DNA of 64,000 nucleotides from Numida meleagris (lineage: Eukaryota > Chordata > Aves > Galliformes > Numididae): assembly GCF_002078875.1 (NCBI RefSeq), contig NC_034412.1, positions 80,927,575 to 80,991,574 of the forward strand, written 5' to 3'. The first letter of the stretch is position 1. The number at the start of each line of letters is the position of its first letter. Positions 51,201 through 60,200 of this stretch are shown here, in pieces. The translations under genes were made by a program, and so were the position numbers. The notes below the pieces were generated by a model. That model saw nothing but the letters and a program-made list of their open reading frames with translations, had not been told where the DNA came from and did not search any database.

Positions 51201-54200
51201 TTTTTTGTCAAACCTAAGAAATCTTCGCTAAAATGCCTCTAGCGCCTTTCTCTCACTACTGAAGATACCTGAAGTGGCCTCTTGGAGTTAAAAATTAGAA
51301 ATTGATGGGAAATTGCATTAAAGAGGATTTTTAGAATACACCGAAAGGTTCTCTCTTTGAGAGAAAACTGTGATAACCCCAATGTCTTTGGTATGAGAAG
51401 TTTATTAGCTGAATGAGGAAGGAAAATGGAGCTGATGAGAGAGTTGTTCAGTTTCTATTTTTTTTTACTTAAATTTTACTTTCCTGTAATATTCATCAAT
51501 ACGTTCACTCCAAACTCCTCCAAACACAGAAATACATATTACAAACTTAGATATGTTCTAGATGATAGTATTGATTAAATGGCTGTTTACTGAAATACAG
51601 TTTAAAAAAAAAAAAAAGCCACAACCACAGATTTTAAATCGCCATGTAATCTAGTAATTTTTTCAATTTTTGGAGACAACTGTGGTGTGTAAAACCACAG
51701 AGAAATTCTTAAGACTGGGGAATAAGTATCTTAGTTCTTCGGGCTGTTCAAAGAGAGCTTGCTTTAGTTTGACTTGATTATGGTACAGAAGGCATGGGTT
51801 GCTGAAAGGAATCTTTTGCTAGGGTTTAGTTAAGCCTAGTCTGTTGAGTTGTGAGAGTTGATATCTTTAGCTTTCTGTATTGTGGGTATGTATGGTTTTT
51901 GATATGAATTTCAAGTATTAGTGTTCTGAATTATGAAATACTGCTTATTCACGTTTTTCTTTGGAGAGGGCAGGAAGCATGGGCAGGCCCTGGCGGGCCT
52001 TCCCAGTGTTGCACCTCAATTCAGGCTTGGTTTCTTTGTATTCTTACTCTTTCCTTTGAAGCAGTCCCTGAGTGATCACTGCACTAAGGTTGTATTGCAG
52101 TTTGATTTCCTTTTTTTATTCTTATGTATACATAAATAAAAGTAAGCATCTGCAGATAAAATATACAATAAAATTATGGAAGAAAAATGGAGAATATTAA
52201 AGTTTCCTTAAAATACTTAGTTCTGTGTCATCTTAGTGAAAGGAGTCCTTTCCAAATTTCTTAACACTCTGCACACTTAATTCTCACAGGAATCTCTATC
52301 TGCTAGGTGTTTGGTTGCAAAATCAGTCAGTGGTTGTACTACTACCACCGTTTCTTAATTACTTTGAATGTAGTCCTCTGCTGTTCATATCTGCAGTTTA
52401 GCATTAGTGTGAGTGCAGTTTATGTGAACAGGAGAAATAGAACATTTGCAGGACTTGATACTGTATATAACAAGTATATTTAGGTAGTGTTAGCACAATT
52501 TTTTTTCAAGAGGTAGACTAGTTTGATTAAAAAAAAAAAAAACAACAATGAAAACCATCTGTAAACTGTTTTTAGTAATTAGTAATTTACCCTTTCTATC
52601 AATACAAGCCCTGAGGCTAAAGGATAGAGCACAGCCCTGCCAATAAGGACTTGGGGGTACTGGTGGATGGCAAGCTGGACACGAGCCAGCAATGTGCCCT
52701 GGGCTGCATCAAAAGAAGCCTGGCCAGCAGACCGAAGGAGGTGATCCCATTTCTCTACTCTGCACTTGTGAGACCTCACCTGGAGTTCTGCATCCAGATG
52801 TGGAGTCCTCAGTACAGGCGAGACATGGACCTGCTGGTGCATATCCAGAGGAGGGCCACAAAAATGATCTAAGGGATGGAACATCTTCCATGTGAGGATG
52901 GGCTGAGAGAGCTGAGGCTGTTCAACCTGGAGAAGAGAAGGCTGTGGGGAGACCTGATAGCAGCCTTACAAGTATCTAAAGGGTGGCTGTAAGAAAGAAG
53001 GGGACAGACTCTTGATCTGTTGTGATAGACAAGGGGGAATGATTTCCAACTAAAAGAGGGGAGATTTTTATTGGATATAAGAAATAAGGTTTATTACAAT
53101 AAGAGTGGTGAGGCACTGGAACAGGTTGCCCAGAGATATGGTGGATGCCCCATCCTTGGAGACATTCAGAGTCAGGCTGGATGGGGCTCTGAGCATCGTG
53201 ATCTGGCTGCAGGTGTCCGTGTTCATTGCAGGAGAGTTGGACTAGATGGCCTGTAAAGGTCCCCTCCAACTCAAGTGATTCTATGAGCACCTTTTTCACA
53301 TCACCTGCAACCTCATGGAAGTATGAAAAAAAAAACAGCTGGCATTAGTACTCATTTTGTTAATAGTGCTCAACTATGAACAGCTTGAAAATACTGAAGG
53401 TGGGCCAAGGTGGCCCTTTAAATAGTCTAGCGATGCTTAGTTTTGAGTGTCTCTTTATTTCATGTTGTAGTACTTAATCCTTTTATTTACTTGTCATGTA
53501 AATTTCTTTCTCTTTTTTTATTTTTATTTTTATTTTTTTTTTGCTTTTGACTCCCCAGGTGGCCTAGAACATTGGCAGGCATCACAGCATACCTGCTGTG
53601 TACACGTTACTCAGCTGGCAGTGGGATATATCCTGGCAACTCGCAAGATGAGAGAAGAGCTTGGCGCAGATGTGACAGGGGAGGATACTGGGCAGAAGAG
53701 GACTATTCTAGGTGCCAGTATGCAAATGATGTGACTCGAGTTCTTTACATGTTCAATCAGGTAATTTGTGCATTTCTATAAAATCAAATTTTTAGTGAAA
53801 ATAAAAATTCTGAAATCTGTCTTTCTATTTCTTTTAAGTGTGTAGTACTGGTTGTCTAGCTGAATTGTGATAAATGGGTGTCTCTGAGTACACTGGAACT
53901 TGTAGATTATGTTAAGAGTGATCTATTTTTGGGTGCCCTCAGATTTAATGTATGAGGAAAATTTTATTCTTGTGTGTTTTACTACCTTTTACTTTCCCGC
54001 TCTGGTCTGGAGGATCAGTGAATGGTGATGTAAGTGAGATGTGTGGGAAGAGGAGAATGGCAGAAAGCTGCATGTTGTGGCCCAAGGAGATTGTGACAAG
54101 GTGAGGGTCAGCCTCTTTTCCCACCTAACGAGCAATACAACTAGAGGGAATGGTCTCAAGTTGGGCCAGGTGAGGTTCAGGTTGGATATTAGGAGAAATT

Positions 54201-57200
54201 TCTTCTCCAAAAGAGTGATTAGGTGCTGGAATAGGCTGCCCAGCGAGGTGGTTGACTCATGGTTCCTGGAGGTGTTCAGGAAGCAATTAGATGTTGTACT
54301 AAGGGGTGTTGTTAATGAGGAAATACTGGTGATAGGTGACGATTGGTCTAGATGATCCTGGAGGTCTTTTCCAGCCTAGGTGATTCTGTGAACTATTTGT
54401 ACAGTGCTGCTTTACGTTCCTGGCACTTGGAGATGCATGCTTTGGCTGTCATATGAAAATATCTGAGGATTGAAATGCAAAGTTGTGGTGGTGCTCTGTG
54501 TCTGGTTACCAGGTGGGAGATGTTGCCCCACTGGGGGACGCAGCAAGGTTGAGTACTTGCTTACTGAGAGCTTTGATGCAACTGGGTTGTGTTTTCTTTA
54601 CCTTGGAAGTTTTTCCAGCAAGGCCTGTAATGGGAAAGCACTACAGACTATGTACTGCAACCCAAATCTGGAGCCACAGTTCCCTAGATAACTTCAGCCT
54701 ATTGTAGCTGCTCTTGGTTAGCCAACATTTTTTTCAGGTTATGGAAGAAATTGCCAATTTTGTGTTAGGAAATTTAAAATGTGGGTATCAGAACGGTATC
54801 TTCAGAAAAGCAGAAGCATTGTTTCCATGTGTGATATAGATAACTGTTTCTATTATCTGCTTAAAAAATACAGGGACAGGTGTATATTACAGTGAAACAG
54901 ACATTTCCATTTTTTCCTTTAAGGGAGAAGAGTGGCATGTTTTCACTTTAGAGGTTGATTTTTACTTATTAGAGCTATCCTCTTTTTATGTGTAGTAGGT
55001 TTGGCAGTCTTTTTAGCACAAAAGTTTGTCACTTCTTTGAGACATATTAAATGTATTAATGATATTATAAGCATCAGTAGAGTCTTTAAACACAAAGATA
55101 GTTAGTGAGCTCTTTTGAACATTAGAACTCTGCCAAGTAATTTAAATCAAATAGGGGCCTACATTTAAAGTAAAAGAAAATCTTTGTAACTTAGTAAGTT
55201 TGTTTCACTGTTGTTTTTCTGTCATTCAGATGTAGTTCCAGGTGAAGAGAAATTAATGTTTTAAGTTCAAAGAAATTATACAAAATATCTGAACTTGAAA
55301 GTTTACATTGTTCTATGTGTGTTATGTTTTGGAACTTTGAATCATATATTTAAATTGTAAATAGTGTTTTGGAAAAAATAATCTTCTGTTAATTGCATTC
55401 AAATCTATGTGTGTGGGCTGAGACCTGCAGGGACCGATGTACAGCTATGCGTATGTGGCAGATTGCAAATGCAGTAGGACAGACTGAATATTTGTACACC
55501 AAAAAATGGAGAAGTGAGATGCTTCTAGTTTGGATTATAACAGATAAACAGCAGCTGAACACGAGCTGATAACATTTAAACCGTATTCTACTGTGCTATA
55601 TGAAATTTGCTGGGTTTGGTCCCTGCTAGCTCAGGCACGTTGGAGTTTGGTACTGGTTAGTGGTAGAGAGTTTTTCAGCCTGGTACTTGTTTCAGGAATG
55701 AAGCTGTGAGCATTGTCATAGAAATAATCTGTCTTGGGTTTGTTTTTTGTGCATGTTCCATTACAAACACTTGCAGTAATTATGGAATCAAGAGTGAATG
55801 CGACAGCAGTGGTGTGCTGGAATTTCTTTTGGCTTCTCTTGCTATAGAACACAGTATTTTAGGAGCTTCGCATTACTCAAGCTGCCATGCAAAACAAAAT
55901 AAGCATTTAACAGCCCTGTCTTTTTTGCTCTTCTTGGTACAACATCTCTCTCCCTTCTAAGACAATAGGGCAAAATACAATTTAAGGCTGCAAATTTTGG
56001 TTTTTCAGCTTGTTACAAAATGCGTTGCTAGCAGATAGAGTGGTAGTTCCTAGCTACTTAAACTGAACTCTCCTGTGATCTCTGTGGGGTTTGTTATCCT
56101 TTTTGGGAAAATGTTGGTTTGTGAATTGCTGAAGCGTTTCCTTTATCTTGTACTTAAGCATTTTAAAGAAGTGAATATTGTTTCTTCTTTGTGTAGATGC
56201 CGCTCAACCTCACTAACGCATTGGCAACAGCAAGACAGCTCTTGGCTTACACTGTTGAAGCAGCAAATTTTTCTGATAAGATGGATGTTATTTTTGTGGC
56301 TGAAATGATAGAGAAGTTTGGAAGATTTGCAGAAAAATATAAAGAGGTAACTGGATAACTTGCCATTGCTTTAAAGATAACCAAAGTGTCGTATAGTATT
56401 CTGAGCAGTGAAGCCTTCTCAACAATAGGTGCAGGCACCAAGTTAGTGGTTTATCAGATTCTATTCCATGTTTTTGTTTGTTTAGTAGGTCCCTGAAGTT
56501 GCTGACCCATGGTCACAGACTTTGCATTCGCGCTGAGATCATCCAGCATTCACTGGACCTGTAATGTGAGTAACACCTCTGGTCAGCACTGGAGCAGGGA
56601 GATAGGTACAGTAAGTCTGTTTTTATTTACTATGGAGTGGGTCACACAGGTTTTCATTGGTATGTTCTTATCTAAAAAGATGAATAATGAAAGCCTCAGA
56701 GATCCTCTCAATAATGAATAAAACAAGACTTATATTCTCCCCTCCCACCATGGTAGGATGTCTTTATTCAGTATTGAGCTGTATCTCTAAGGTTTTCAGA
56801 ATTCCTATGTTTCGAAGGATAAGATAAGACATTAAAATAAAATCTTAGAGAACGCTCATTGTTGGGGAGAAAAGTGTGAGTGATGAAATAGTCCCACCGG
56901 TGGGCAGGAACTCTCTGTTTCACTGCTGAACAGAGGTTATATTGATCTCACTCTACAGTGCGTGTTGGGCAGTTGTAGTCCACAATGCCTTGATTTTAAA
57001 CTTGCACAAAAAAAAAGCTACCAAATTTCCCTATCCAGCCCCAGAAAACCATAAAAGCTGACTGTAAATTCTTCACAGACCTCCTTGGAGAATTTTCAGT
57101 CTACAATTCGTTTTTACAATCGTAGCTTGCAATTTTTTTGGGTACATCTTGCAATTATACGGGCAGTTCGTTAAATGGCTGATTTTGTATCCAGCTGAAA

Positions 57201-60200
57201 GCAGAAATATTTTAGAGTGCTGTGCGATTTGTTACATTATAAGGATACTCTTTTCTCAGCTGTAATTTATTGTCTGTAGAGCCGCACAATCTGGCAGTGA
57301 TTTGCCATGTTTAAAGGTAATAAATGATATGGAGGAAAAGCAAAAAGTTAAACTTGTTGGTAACTTCAGACTTATCTTTCATTTTTTTAATCTTAATTGG
57401 TCTGATTTTAAATCAGCCTTGTTTTAATCTGTTGAAAGGATGTGAGTGCAGTTTCATTTAATACTCTACTAGTTAGGAAGACTGACGTATTTCTTGTTAG
57501 CATCTCAATCTGCAGAACTCTTAACTGTGGAGATGATGCTGTAGTCACTTTAGTTTGCATTACAGTGGCTGTTCTGAAGTACAGATACTGTAAATGGTAA
57601 AATGTTTCATTTAATACTTTTTCATGTGAAAAGAAGAAGCTGAAGACAGTTTTCAGTAGATTGTCGTAAGTTAGGTTGTAATTTGAAAAACCTACGCATA
57701 CCTTAAGGTAAAAGATATTTAACGCATGCGTCCTGTGATTTCAGGGTCTTAACACGGATAATGTATTGAAAAAACACTATCTGTGTAAATGTATGAGGCG
57801 TGGTACCTATCTTAAAGTAATAATAAGCATCGTCTTCAGTTAATTTGTTCAATCTGCTCTTGAGAATTCAACAAAAAGGGCTTCAGCCTGCAGATTTTGC
57901 TTCATGCTGTTTGTTAGTTTTTGAATGTTTATTGTCTGTAGTTTCTGTCCCTAAAAACTCAACTCCTAAAGCAGTTAATATTTTTATGTTAACATTTTTG
58001 CCTTTATTTTTAAAGATTTAAAAAAGGAGAACAATCTATTATGTTATTATCTTGCTAGTGATGTTCTTAAAATAAAAATAATAATTTAAAAAAGAAAATC
58101 TGGATGTAAAGGAAATCTTTTCCCTACACAACCTTATATTCTTTATATAGAAAATTCCAGTCCCAAAGTTTAGAATGGCTTTTCATTCAATTCAGAGTAC
58201 ATGCATTTTCACTTCTGGTGCAGCGTTTGTCACTTTCTAAAATGCTATGAAAAATCTAATGTAGGCCAATGTAGACACTTGCTAGTTTTATCAGAGTTGT
58301 GGTCTACATGAAGGAATTCAGTTTGTTGGTTTGTATTTCATTGTACCGAAGACCAGGTAAGATGCATGAGCAACAACTTTAACAGTGTAACTAGTAGCTT
58401 GAAATCAACTCTGTTACCTGTGGTTACTTGCCATCTCTCATGAATAGCTTGTGACCTACAAGTGTCCGTGTAAAACTGAAGACAGGCAATGAAGGAATCA
58501 AAGAAAAGGCAGGCATAGCAAAAGTAAGAGAAGCAGAAGGACTGTGTGCTAGTTCTTCCGGTATTACTCCTTTCTTTTTCTACCATATGTGCAAACTATA
58601 CCGTAGCTGATTTATGGTTATTTGTATTTATTTTAAGTTTAAATTTGCTAATTGTTTAAAAGAACAATTTACAATCAATGTAGAACTTGGGGTATTACAC
58701 CTTTGAATCTTAATGAAATACCTGTATTTTTCAAGTTTTCATTCTATAAGTATAATGTAAATACGCAAATTGCATTGGTGTGATATTTGGGTGGATGTCT
58801 AAGTATTTCAGCATCTGGTCTTGACAAGTGGTGCTCGAAATAAGAATGGCTGATTCTATTTTGCTTTTTATGTTGACAAGTAGCATTGCATTTTCTGATG
58901 ATTATTCTCTTTGATGCATGTTATCAAAGATGCAGAATAACCTTATTTCTTTTTCTTGTTAGCTTGGTGACGTGATGGTGGACATAGCAAGTAACATTAT
59001 GTTAGCTGATGAACGTGTTCTGTGGATGGCACAAAGGGAATCCAAGGCTTGCACTAGAATTGTACAGTGTCTACAGAAAATTGCTATGTATCGGCTTGCA
59101 AATGGAGCTCAAGTTTATTCTACTGTAAGTATAAATTTGTTTAGAAAACATTTTGGTGATTATTTTTCTTTGCTTAGTAGAACTTGATGTTATCTAAAAT
59201 GTCTGCTGTTTTTACATGGAGAAGAGAGAAGTATTCTGAATTCCCTTCCAGATACACAGGAATAGTTTTTCGTTTTTTTTTTTCCATACTGTTACAGTTG
59301 AGAATCCCTTAAAGATTATTTGTTATTCTTCTTGTAATGCATACGTTTTTACTGTTAACTTTTTGTTGCTGTTCTTGTCACAGTATTCTCCAAATATTGC
59401 TCTTGAGGCTTACGTAATAAAGGCTGCTGGGTTCACTGGGATGACGTGCACCGTATTTCAGAAAGTGGCTACATCAGACCGTACAGGACTCAGTGATTAT
59501 GGGAGAAGAGATCCAGATGGAAATCTGGATAAGCAACTAAGTTTTAAGTGCAATGTTTCAAATACGCTGTCAAGCCTGGCTTTAAAGGTTGGTTATTCAT
59601 TGTTTTCCCCACTGTCTTTGTAATGATATCGTAAATATGAATCACTTGGAAAGCAAGCTTATATTCCGAATTTCTACTGTTAAAGTAGCATTCTTTATGC
59701 TTCATTCCGGAATGACTGTGACAAAAGATAATTAAAATGACAAGGGATAATGTCATTTGATTTTGGAGTAATTTCTTAATGGACAATTTTTAATGAATGG
59801 GTGGAGTTTTCCTTATTAATATGTGTTAAGTGGAAAGATTCTGTGTTTCAAAAGTAGGGAAATTGAAATTCTCCCTAGGTCATAATAGTCCTTGTCTTTT
59901 ATTTTGCTGTATTTTAACCTTCATTACATATTACATGACATATCAATCACCTTACAGTGTTAATCCAACTAGAAAATGGTACATGTGCATGGACTTGCAA
60001 ATGGAAAGGCTCATTTTATTTGTGTATTTTAGGCATGTGTATTAATGTATTTATTTTAGGTGTGTACATGCCCACACAAATGCACATCGGTGTATCAGAG
60101 TGATAGAATGGCTTGCACACCAGCTTGCTTTTATTACTTACTGTGCTAGAACGTCACTGCAGGATGCATATTTAAAATACTTGTGTAATTCTATGCAATT

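Larger units (their letters stand above)
45465..53558 (+). other. ADGRA3: ADGRA3 intron 8 (8.1 kb)
   Basis: Holds copy B of the direct repeat (45597-45677), a minus-strand CR1 (48.30-49.23 kb), a plus-strand CR1 (52.60-53.29 kb), a TA/CA microsatellite near 50653 and poly-A/T tracts near 47340, 51602 and 52528. The remainder is AT-rich with nothing recognised. Confidence 0.85.
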